A stretch of 20,015 nt of DNA from CAYSRM01 sp964543205. GTDB taxonomy: Bacteria; Verrucomicrobiota; Kiritimatiellia; UBA8416; CAYSRM01. Below are positions 1-6,259 of the stretch, piece after piece. Position 1 is the first letter of the stretch. Each line of letters opens with the position of its first letter. A program made the position numbers and the translations under genes. A model generated the notes under the pieces. That model ran no database searches, had not been told where the DNA came from, and saw only the letters and a list, made by a program, of their open reading frames with translations. The stretch lies in the NCBI GenBank assembly GCA_964543205.1, contig CAZIXB010000018.1, positions 1 to 20,015 of the forward strand, given 5' to 3'.

Positions 1-262
1 GTGGCAGAAAAAGGCGGTATGCAGTGAATACGCGGGGTATATTCTGGAGAAACGAAGTCCGCACACTGTGGCTGTTGATCGTTGCTGAAACAGAACCGGG
101 ATTCCATATCAGGGTATGTATCGGCGCATCGGGAAAGCCTTCACAGAGGATCTCAAGCACCCGTTCTCCGCCCCGCATTCCTGTTAGCCAGTCGTGAACA
201 AGCGCTGTTTTCATTTCTGCCCATTTTGAGGGAAACTCGACCGAAAATTTGTTTTCTGTCAT
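1..262 (-). CDS. Glycosyltransferase (GT4 family), N-terminal part, runs off the left edge
   Basis: This frame stays open to base 1, so the protein is cut by the window edge. From the ATG at 214 it begins MKTALVHDWLTGMRGGERVL, the usual opening of a group of GT4 glycosyltransferases, where the glycine-rich turn lies in the N-terminal Rossmann domain. It then runs for about 70 residues to the edge. The donor-binding domain is outside the window. Two starts are possible. The ATG at 262 overlaps the TGA of the preceding glycosyltransferase gene as ATGA and adds 16 polar residues. The ATG at 214 matches the typical family start. Neither has a clear Shine-Dalgarno sequence. I report the longer form because the neighbouring pair is also joined by a 4-nt overlap. 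By context it is the third transferase of an envelope polysaccharide or glycan operon. Substrate unknown. Confidence 0.85.
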   Translation of the reverse strand, partial: MTENKFSVEFPSKWAEMKTALVHDWLTGMRGGERVLEILCEGFPDAPIHTLIWNPGSVSATINSHSVRTSFLQNIPRVFTAYRLFLP

Positions 263-1449
263 TGTTGATCCGCCATTTGTTGCTGCTTCGAGAATGATTG
301 ATAAACTTCGAGCGTTTCACGGGCCGTGCGTTGCCATGAGAATTGCGAGGCCTGTTTGATTCCTTTGCGGCGAAGTTCCTCGCGTTTTTCCGGGCTGGCA
401 AGCAAATCCATAACAGCCTTCACAAAACCGTTTTCGTCATCCGGATCAAGTATAATTGCCGCATTGCCGGCAATTTCCGGAAGGGAACCGCCGTTGCTGC
501 ATACGACCGGCAGTCCTGAAGCCATTGCTTCGACAACCTGGAGACCAAAGCCCTCGTATCGGGAAGGGTGCACCAGGATATCGGCGCTCTGATAGGCCTG
601 TGCCATGTCCCGATCCGAAAGGCGCCCGAGCCATTTTACGGCATCGGACACTCCGAGTTTTTCAATTAAGCGAAAGGGTTCAGGGTATCTTGGATCGAAA
701 GATGAGACAAGACGAAGCTCCACGGGAAAAGAGCAACGTTTCCTGAGTTCGGCAAGCATTCTTATAAGCATTGAAACATTCTTGTAGGGATCGGTCCTGC
801 CCACGTAAAGCAGTTTTACGGTTTTTTCCACCGGGCAGGTATCGCAAGAAGAACCGTCTTTATCCGGCGGATGGAAAGACGGTGACACGCCATTGGCTAT
901 TGCCTTTACCTTCTCAGCCTGTCCGGGCGCTATCCTGAGGCGCTTGAGGACATCCAGCCTGGACTGGTTGCTCACCGTTATTACCGTGTCAGACCTGGCT
1001 GCTACCTGGAACATCATTTTTTTGTAAATCGGGAAAATAAGCGATTTTTTTGACCTTGGCGCATGTCCGGGGATGACTATCGGAATAAGGTCATGTATTG
1101 TTGTCACGCACTTTGCTTTTTGGGAATCCGCGCGGGGAAAAGCCAAAAAAGGTATCATGTAGTTTGTGGAGTGGAAGACGTCTATCCTGTTTCTGTCTAT
1201 AAAGGCGGGCATTAAAAGCTGGTTTCTAAGTGAGAAAATTCCGTACGGAACCAGGCAGGCAGCGAAGTTTGAGTGACTGTCAATGGAAAGTTCTTTGCAG
1301 GTTCGTCTGAGGAGCCCGGGCTTGTCGAAAATCAGAAGATAATTGTTCCTTCGGTCGATTCCGGCTAGATTCCGAATCAGCTCACGAGTGTAGATGCCTA
1401 TTCCGGAAAGTTCATCGAAGATCCACCTGGCGTCGATAGCAATTTTCAA
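259..1449 (-). CDS. GT4-family glycosyltransferase
   Basis: A 396-residue GT-B fold glycosyltransferase that would move a sugar from a nucleotide donor to a growing glycan in the cytoplasm. The N-terminal domain has the GIGIYTREL acceptor-side loop near residues 16-24 and TTIHDLIP near 116-123. The C-terminal domain has LLYVGRTDPYKNVSMLI near 213-229 and the E-x7-E signature (E299 and E307 in YEGFGLQVVEAM), followed by SGLPVV and GGSLPEI, which contact the nucleotide sugar. The start is TTG at 1449. It is preceded by GAGAGGTGG with a 5-nt gap and overlaps the TGA of the upstream transferase gene as TTGA, which suggests translational coupling. The sequence MKIAIDARWIF is the family's normal beginning, which supports the rare start codon. 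Length is normal. The exact sugar and acceptor cannot be told. Confidence 0.93.
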   Translation of the reverse strand: MKIAIDARWIFDELSGIGIYTRELIRNLAGIDRRNNYLLIFDKPGLLRRTCKELSIDSHSNFAACLVPYGIFSLRNQLLMPAFIDRNRIDVFHSTNYMIPFLAFPRADSQKAKCVTTIHDLIPIVIPGHAPRSKKSLIFPIYKKMMFQVAARSDTVITVSNQSRLDVLKRLRIAPGQAEKVKAIANGVSPSFHPPDKDGSSCDTCPVEKTVKLLYVGRTDPYKNVSMLIRMLAELRKRCSFPVELRLVSSFDPRYPEPFRLIEKLGVSDAVKWLGRLSDRDMAQAYQSADILVHPSRYEGFGLQVVEAMASGLPVVCSNGGSLPEIAGNAAIILDPDDENGFVKAVMDLLASPEKREELRRKGIKQASQFSWQRTARETLEVYQSFSKQQQMADQQ

Positions 1450-2558
1450 GATGCCACCTCTCTGTAAATCTGTAGTATTTGAGAAGCGGCATTTTTCCAG
1501 CTGAACCTGGCGGCTTGTTCAAGACCTTTGCGCCGCAACTCCCCGGAAATTCCGGTATCGTAAAGAACGCTCCTGACAGCTTCGCGCCACTCTTCGGTCT
1601 CGAATGATTCCACGAGTAGCGCGGCATCAGCAACGATCTCGGGCAGTGATCCCGCCGAAGAGGATACAACTGGCGTTCCGCATGCCATTGATTCAAGGGG
1701 AGGGAAACCAAAACCTTCATAAAACGAAGGGAAAACCAGGGCCGAAGCTTGCGAATAAAGGGCGGGTAATTGCCCGTCGCCGACATGCTGCAGATGAATG
1801 ATATCTTCTTTTCTGGACGAGGAACGCATTGCTTCAACTATGCTTTCGTATTTCCATCCAAGCGAGCCTGCTATTACCAGCTTGCCTTGGAAGTCACTGA
1901 TGGCTTCGAATACGTCAATAAGCAGTGATATATTTTTCCGCGGTTCAACAGTGCCTACAAAGAGAAGATAAGGTCCGGTTATGGAAAGTTCTTCAAGAAC
2001 AGGCGCGGCCTGTTCGGCTGAAACCGGATGGAACTTTCCGGATATCCCGTTGTGAACCGGAAATATACGGTCCGGTTTTATGCCGAGGCATTCCGTTATT
2101 TCCGAGGCGCTGAATTTCGAAACGGTTATAATCGCATCGGCGCGGGCTGCAGTGTCTTGTATTTTTGATTCAAGATAGCGGCGATTACGCTCCTCGACAT
2201 ACTGCGGGTATCTTTTAAATGCGACATCGTGAATCGTGGCTACGGTCTTGCCCTTGCGCAGGGGAGGGAGAATAAAATTGGGAAAATGATAAACGTCCGC
2301 TTTTCCTGCAAATACGTCGAACGGCGGCCAGTTGAAGGTCTTCCAAAGAAACTGGGCGGCCCTTCCGGGGCACCATCGGATCGCCTTCGTTGTGGCTGAA
2401 GTGACTGGACAAATGGCTTTTCCTTGAAAATCGAAATAAAAAAGCTCTAGTATATCGCCATTGACGAGTTTATCCAGCTCAGACGCCAGCGCGCAGGTGT
2501 AACGGCCCACTCCCGCTCGCTGAGTGACCGAAGACTGTATGTCCATGCAGATTTTCAC
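1446..2558 (-). CDS. GT4-family glycosyltransferase
   Basis: A 370-residue glycosyltransferase of the same GT4 type as its neighbour, and first of the three-gene leftward group. Visible features are AGVGRYT near residues 15-21, ATIHDVAFKRYP near 107-118, ITVSKFSASEI near 144-154, YLLFVGTVEPRKNISLLIDVF near 197-217 and the E-x7-E donor site (E281 and E289 in YEGFGFPPLESM), then CGTPVV and AGSLPEI. It has no membrane segment, so it acts in the cytoplasm or at the inner membrane face. The start used is GTG at 2558 because it gives the conserved MKI opening. No good ribosome binding site precedes it, and an ATG four codons in is an alternative. A perfect TATAAT lies about 50 bases upstream. It was probably produced by duplication with the downstream gene, or both belong to the same polysaccharide pathway. 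Donor and acceptor unknown. Confidence 0.92.
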   Translation of the reverse strand: MKICMDIQSSVTQRAGVGRYTCALASELDKLVNGDILELFYFDFQGKAICPVTSATTKAIRWCPGRAAQFLWKTFNWPPFDVFAGKADVYHFPNFILPPLRKGKTVATIHDVAFKRYPQYVEERNRRYLESKIQDTAARADAIITVSKFSASEITECLGIKPDRIFPVHNGISGKFHPVSAEQAAPVLEELSITGPYLLFVGTVEPRKNISLLIDVFEAISDFQGKLVIAGSLGWKYESIVEAMRSSSRKEDIIHLQHVGDGQLPALYSQASALVFPSFYEGFGFPPLESMACGTPVVSSSAGSLPEIVADAALLVESFETEEWREAVRSVLYDTGISGELRRKGLEQAARFSWKNAASQILQIYREVAS

Positions 2559-2609
2559 AGTTCAAGAGGTTAGATATGAACTAGGGCCGGTGCAAGCGCA
2601 AAGCGATGC

Positions 2610-2638
2610 ATTATATGGCGCGAGCCCCTGAAGATGAA
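2610..2638 (-). promoter_or_regulatory. Candidate sigma70-like promoter for the glycosyltransferase operon
   Basis: On the minus strand a perfect TATAAT (plus-strand 2610-2615) is preceded, after a 17-nt spacer, by TTCATC (plus-strand 2633-2638), a weak 3/6 match to TTGACA. Transcription would start near 2603 and give a leader of about 45 nt before the GTG at 2558. It lies in the divergent gap between the glycosyltransferase operon and the zinc-ribbon gene. The -10 box is good, the -35 box is poor. Confidence 0.4.
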
Positions 2639-2666
2639 GCTGCGGGCTGGAATGGCAGGAGAAGTT

Positions 2667-2867
2667 ATGAATAGACAGTTTGACAAATTAACAGCGTCGG
2701 AATTACATTGCCCCAAATGCGGAAGGTTGCAGCCGGTGCGCGAGCGTCTGCTTCTTGTCCTTCCCGGAGCAGAGATAAACGAATACCGCTGCAGTGTCTG
2801 CGGCGAGTCATTAGGCACTAGGGAAGTCAAGGAAAAGCCCGGCGATATAGGAAAGATTGTTGTATAA
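2667..2867 (+). CDS. Small zinc-ribbon protein
   Basis: A 66-residue protein with two CxxC knuckles, CPKCGRL near residues 15-21 and CSVCGES near 43-49, separated by about 24 residues. That is the pattern of a zinc ribbon binding one zinc ion. I do not recognise a named family. I chose the ATG at 2667 because AGGAG lies five bases upstream. The same frame reaches back to 2634, but that start has no such site. It sits in the divergent gap next to the glycosyltransferase operon and 72 bases upstream of grpE on the same strand, so it may be the first gene of the grpE-dnaJ-rsmE run. A role in nucleic-acid or protein binding is possible, but nothing in the sequence decides it. Confidence 0.72.
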   Translation: MNRQFDKLTASELHCPKCGRLQPVRERLLLVLPGAEINEYRCSVCGESLGTREVKEKPGDIGKIVV

Positions 2868-2939
2868 AGACAGTTTCATTGAATAACGGGTTGGCTTTTC
2901 AGTCTGCAGCCTGGGCTGAGCTTGTATGGAGTGGAGACA

Positions 2940-3521
2940 ATGGCAGAAAAAAATAAAAGTGAAAACAAGAAAGAAACGGAAAAACAGAATCAGGAAAGCA
3001 AAAAGAAGGACGAGCCGAAGGATCTGCATGTAGCCGAAAGCGCCGATGATGTGGAAGAACGGCTGAAAACCGAACAGAAAGAACTTATGGATAAGCTGCT
3101 TCGGTTACAGGCGGATTTTGAGAACTATCGCAAACGCGCCGCAAGGGAACGCATACAGCTTGAAGCGCACGCCACAGAAGAACTCATGAAAGAGTTGCTT
3201 CCTGTGGCAGATCATTTTGAAATGGCGCTTAAATCAGCCAGGGATCAGAAGACAGAGGATTCAGTGTTGGAAGGTTTCCAGATGGTTCAGGGACAGCTTA
3301 TTGCGGCCATGGGCAAGCATGGCATGGAAGTCATCGATGCAAAGGAAGGCGAGTTTGATCCTGTGTTCCACGAGGCGGTTGCGCATGTGCCTTCCGGGGA
3401 CGTCCCGGAAAATCACATTGTTGAGCAGACGCGAAAGGGCTACAAGTTGGGTGATAAATTGATCAGGGCTGCCGAAGTGGTGGTGTCAAGCGGCATACCT
3501 GCGCGGCAGGACAAGGACTGA
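2940..3521 (+). CDS. grpE: Nucleotide exchange factor GrpE
   Basis: Co-chaperone that releases ADP from DnaK in the cytoplasmic DnaK-DnaJ-GrpE folding cycle. The 193-residue protein has a highly charged, Lys/Glu-rich N-terminal tail (about residues 1-40). A long helix with LLRLQADFENYRKRAARE follows, the classic GrpE dimerisation signature. The C-terminal beta domain ends in GDKLIRAAEVVVSSG, matching the usual G-x-x-L-R-x-A-x-V. The start is the ATG at 2940, preceded by GGAGTGGAG. A TTG at 2922 in the same frame would add six unlikely residues. dnaJ follows 101 bases downstream with a terminator-like hairpin between. dnaK and hrcA, often adjacent, are not in the window, and I found no CIRCE operator. 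Length is typical. Confidence 0.96.
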   Translation: MAEKNKSENKKETEKQNQESKKKDEPKDLHVAESADDVEERLKTEQKELMDKLLRLQADFENYRKRAARERIQLEAHATEELMKELLPVADHFEMALKSARDQKTEDSVLEGFQMVQGQLIAAMGKHGMEVIDAKEGEFDPVFHEAVAHVPSGDVPENHIVEQTRKGYKLGDKLIRAAEVVVSSGIPARQDKD

Positions 3522-3553
3522 CGCAGTAAATAGTTGAAGACTGAGGGCGCACA

Positions 3554-3610
3554 GCCCGAATATCACAGCGGTGCGATTGTGGAAGCAGACCGCAGCATAT
3601 TCGGCTTTTT
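3554..3610 (+). terminator. Terminator- or attenuator-like hairpin between grpE and dnaJ
   Basis: The arms GCCCGAATATCACAGCGGT (3554-3572) and ACCGCAGCATATTCGGC (3589-3605) pair imperfectly across a 16-nt loop and are followed directly by TTTTT (3606-3610). This is the form of an intrinsic terminator. Placed between two co-directional chaperone genes, it could reduce read-through or protect the grpE mRNA end. The mismatches lower confidence. Confidence 0.5.
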
Positions 3611-3622
3611 CAGGAGTGAATA

Positions 3623-4813
3623 GTGGCAGAGAAAAAAGATTATTACGATTTACTGGGAGTCGAGAGGTCGGCTTCTGCTGTTGAAATTAAGAAGGCTTAC
3701 CGTAAACGGGCCATGAAATACCATCCGGACCGTAATCCGGGAGATGTTGAGGCGGAAGCAAGGTTCAAAGAGGTTTCGGAGGCTTACGAAGTGCTCAGCG
3801 ATGAGGGCAAGCGCCGACAGTATGACCAGTTCGGGCATGAGGGTCTAAAAAGCAGCTTCGGCCCGGGCGGATTCGACTTCTCGCGCGATTTCACGCATAT
3901 GGGCGATTTGCAGGATATTCTGGGGAGTATTTTCGGCCAGGGCGGCGGAATTTTTGAAGACTTTTTCGGAGGCGGCCGACAAAGATCGAGATCCGGAATG
4001 CGGCGCGGCGCCGACCTGCGGTTTGATATTCAAATTGATTTTGAGGAAGCCGTATTCGGTTCAGAGAGGGAGATAGAAATACCTGTGACCGAGGAATGCG
4101 GAAGCTGCCGCGGCACCGGAGTTGAAAACGCGGGCTCCAGGGAAACATGCAGGCAATGCGGGGGCAGTGGCTCCATAGTGTCCGGTGGCGGTTTCTTTCA
4201 GATTCGACAGCCTTGTCCTGTATGCCGGGGCGAAGGCACGTTTACCACGAATCCATGCAGTGTGTGTAAAGGGCAGCGAAGGGTTAGAACAAAACGCAAG
4301 CTGACCTTGCGAATCCCCAAAGGAGTGGAAACAGGATCAAGGCTTCGAATGGCAGGTAAAGGAGAATACGGAGCGCAGGGAGGACAATCCGGCGATCTTT
4401 ACGTTGTTATCAGTGTAAAGGAACATCCGCTGTTCGAAAGGCAGCGCGAGGATATGTTCTGCGAGTTGCCGGTTCCAATGGAAACCGCGGCATTGGGCGG
4501 AGAAGTCCAGGCGCCTACACCCCACGGGTATGCCAGGCTCAAGCTTTCAGCGGGAACCGAGGCAGGCAAGACGTACAGGCTTCGAGGAAAAGGCCTGCCC
4601 AGACTGGATGGTTATGGTCATGGCGACCTTCATGTAAGAGTTATGCCTGAGGTTCCAGACAAATTGAACAGGGCCCAGAAGAAGATATTGAAGGACTTTG
4701 CCGAATCAACCACTGATAAGAATTATCCGGCAGCCAGGGAGTTTAAGGAAGAAACCGAAAAATTTTATGAAAAAAGAGATAAGATGAAGGAAAAAGCGGC
4801 CGCTTCGTCCTGA
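3623..4813 (+). CDS. dnaJ: Chaperone protein DnaJ
   Basis: Type I J-domain co-chaperone that delivers unfolded clients to DnaK and stimulates its ATPase. It has 396 residues. The J domain (about residues 5-70) contains the HPD tripeptide at 34-36. A Gly/Phe-rich linker follows (about 74-130, ending near GGGRQRSR). The zinc-binding region has four CxxCxGxG-type repeats (CGSCRGTG at 159-166, CRQCGGSG at 176-183, CPVCRGEG at 198-205, CSVCKGQR at 212-219), the last one lacking its final glycines. Then come the two C-terminal client-binding beta domains. The start is GTG at 3623, supported by CAGGAG six bases upstream. It lies downstream of grpE and 13 bases upstream of rsmE, a gene order common in heat-shock loci. 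All four zinc motifs and HPD are present, so it should be a functional DnaJ. Confidence 0.97.
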   Translation: MAEKKDYYDLLGVERSASAVEIKKAYRKRAMKYHPDRNPGDVEAEARFKEVSEAYEVLSDEGKRRQYDQFGHEGLKSSFGPGGFDFSRDFTHMGDLQDILGSIFGQGGGIFEDFFGGGRQRSRSGMRRGADLRFDIQIDFEEAVFGSEREIEIPVTEECGSCRGTGVENAGSRETCRQCGGSGSIVSGGGFFQIRQPCPVCRGEGTFTTNPCSVCKGQRRVRTKRKLTLRIPKGVETGSRLRMAGKGEYGAQGGQSGDLYVVISVKEHPLFERQREDMFCELPVPMETAALGGEVQAPTPHGYARLKLSAGTEAGKTYRLRGKGLPRLDGYGHGDLHVRVMPEVPDKLNRAQKKILKDFAESTTDKNYPAAREFKEETEKFYEKRDKMKEKAAASS

Positions 4814-4826
4814 ATCAGATAGGGTC

Positions 4827-5570
4827 ATGTCACATAATATGCGCATCTATGCGCCTCCTGAAAACTGGGAGGCTGAGAGGGTTCTGCTCCCGGAGGAGGA
4901 AGCGCATCATATCAAGGATGTTCTCAGGCTCAAACAAGGCGCCATTGTCGAGGTTTTTGACGGCAGAGGCAAAAGATGTGATGGCATTGTAGGCGGCAAT
5001 GATGCCCTTGAAATTGAGCTTGCGGACGAAGTCCAATATTCGGCGCGGTCTTTTCAGTCATTTCTTGTTCAGGCTGTTCCCAAGGCAAAGCGGATGGATG
5101 TTGTCGTTGAAAAGGCGACAGAGCTTGGTGTCGCGGCGATTGTTCCTTTCATAAGCGATAGAACGGTCGTTAAATTGACGCCGGCCCAGGCATGTAAGAA
5201 GCTCCAAAGATGGCGCCGGATCGCTATCAGCGCCGCGAAGCAGAGCGGCGTGAACCTGGTTCCGGCAATAGACGGCATCGTATCCTTTGACGCTGCGCTT
5301 GGCTGGATTGCACAGAAGGGGTCTTTCCTGATAGGTTCGCTTGAACCGGGGGCCGAGCATATCAGGACAGCGCTCAGGTCCTGCCGAAGATCGGGCGCTG
5401 AAAGCGTAGGCATTCTCATTGGACCCGAAGGTGATTTCAGCCCGCGTGAAATGAAGATGGCAAATGAAGCCGGCGCGGTTTCAGTGGCATTCGGCTCCGC
5501 CGTTCTGCGGACCGATACCGCAGCCATCTATGCATTGAGCGCAATCACCTATGAATTCAGCGGGCGGTGA
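4827..5570 (+). CDS. rsmE: 16S rRNA (uridine(1498)-N(3))-methyltransferase RsmE
   Basis: Methylates N3 of U1498 in 16S rRNA with S-adenosylmethionine, a late ribosome-maturation step. The 247-residue protein has an N-terminal PUA-like RNA-binding part, with EEEAHHIKDVLRLKQG at about residues 23-38 and VFDGRGK after it. The C-terminal SPOUT (trefoil-knot) domain has ATELGVAAIVPFISDRTVVK, GPEGDFSPREM at 199-209 and FGSAVLRTDTAAIYAL at 222-237, which form the cofactor-binding knot. The ATG at 4827 is used. A second ATG four codons in is equally possible because the ribosome binding site is weak. The gene follows dnaJ by 13 bases and is probably cotranscribed with it, an arrangement known from other bacteria. 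It ends just before a convergent gene. Confidence 0.94.
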   Translation: MSHNMRIYAPPENWEAERVLLPEEEAHHIKDVLRLKQGAIVEVFDGRGKRCDGIVGGNDALEIELADEVQYSARSFQSFLVQAVPKAKRMDVVVEKATELGVAAIVPFISDRTVVKLTPAQACKKLQRWRRIAISAAKQSGVNLVPAIDGIVSFDAALGWIAQKGSFLIGSLEPGAEHIRTALRSCRRSGAESVGILIGPEGDFSPREMKMANEAGAVSVAFGSAVLRTDTAAIYALSAITYEFSGR

Positions 5571-5595
5571 GGCTGGGCCTGTTTGCCGTTTTTTT
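5564..5595 (+). terminator. Weak intrinsic terminator after rsmE
   Basis: The sequence around the rsmE stop can fold as GGC..AGGC-TGG-GCCT..GCC with an internal loop, and is followed by seven T residues (5589-5595). It lies between two convergent genes, where a terminator is expected. The stem is short and interrupted. Confidence 0.35.
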
Positions 5596-5598
5596 CCG

Positions 5599-6207
5599 TT
5601 ATTTACAACTTCGGGGAACATTGTCCGTTCGCGCCTGCCGTCCGAGATATCCGCCGTGATGCCTTAACCCATAGTCTTCCCTTGTGATGCCTTTCAAGTC
5701 CATAAGCGTCAGGGCAAGAGAGTCGCCTATGGCCAGCATAACGGCTATAGATGCGGTGGGCGTAAGTCTCAAGCGGCACGGTTCAATGATATCACCCATA
5801 TCCAGAACTATATCGCTGAGTTCCCTGAGGGGCGAATCAGGATGCGAGGTGATCCCGATTATGGTCTTGAGTCCGAGATGTCTGCTGAGCTTGAGCATCT
5901 CGATAACCTCGTTTGACTTGCCGCTTGTAGAGAAAGCCACAATAACGTCGCGCTCGGCTACAATCCCGAGATCTCCGTGCGCTGCTTCCGCCGGGTGCAG
6001 GAAGGCAGCCGGGGTTGCAGTGGAGCACAATGTTGCCGCGAATTTTCTGGCAATATGCCCGGCTTTCCCTATGCCGGTGGCCAGGATTTTGCCTTCGCAA
6101 TTCAGCATTGCCCTGACGGCATCCTCAAAACTCCGGTTCACCTGGACTGCCGCAATGGCGGCTGCCTCTTCCTCAAGCACTTTCGATATTCTATTCCTGA
6201 TATCCAT
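5599..6207 (-). CDS. SIS-domain sugar isomerase, arabinose-5-phosphate isomerase (KdsD/GutQ/KpsF) type, without CBS domains
   Basis: A 202-residue protein made of one SIS (sugar isomerase) domain. Characteristic stretches are ATGIGKAGHIARKFAATL at about residues 43-60, HPAEAAHGDLG at 71-81, FSTSGKSNEVIEML at 92-105 and LTPTASIAVMLAIGDSLAL in the second half. These are typical of enzymes that convert D-ribulose 5-phosphate to D-arabinose 5-phosphate, the first step to Kdo. The common KdsD form is about 320 residues, with two C-terminal CBS domains that are absent here. Such SIS-only members exist, and the ending shows no abrupt break. The start ATG at 6207 has GGAG nearby. It is the last gene of the leftward group with the DUF2723 protein, 52 bases behind it. 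The substrate is inferred from family only. Confidence 0.85.
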   Translation of the reverse strand: MDIRNRISKVLEEEAAAIAAVQVNRSFEDAVRAMLNCEGKILATGIGKAGHIARKFAATLCSTATPAAFLHPAEAAHGDLGIVAERDVIVAFSTSGKSNEVIEMLKLSRHLGLKTIIGITSHPDSPLRELSDIVLDMGDIIEPCRLRLTPTASIAVMLAIGDSLALTLMDLKGITREDYGLRHHGGYLGRQARTDNVPRSCK

Positions 6208-6259
6208 CCTGTCTCCGTATCAGCGTTTTCGGATTTGCGCCGCGGTCAATGGAGCAGAG

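Noticed and set aside
2634..2666. Longer start for the zinc-ribbon protein at 2634
   Set aside because: The ATG at 2667 has an AGGAG at ideal distance; the upstream start has none.
2868..2939. CIRCE operator upstream of grpE
   Set aside because: I looked for TTAGCACTC and GAGTGCTAA and found neither here nor between grpE and dnaJ.
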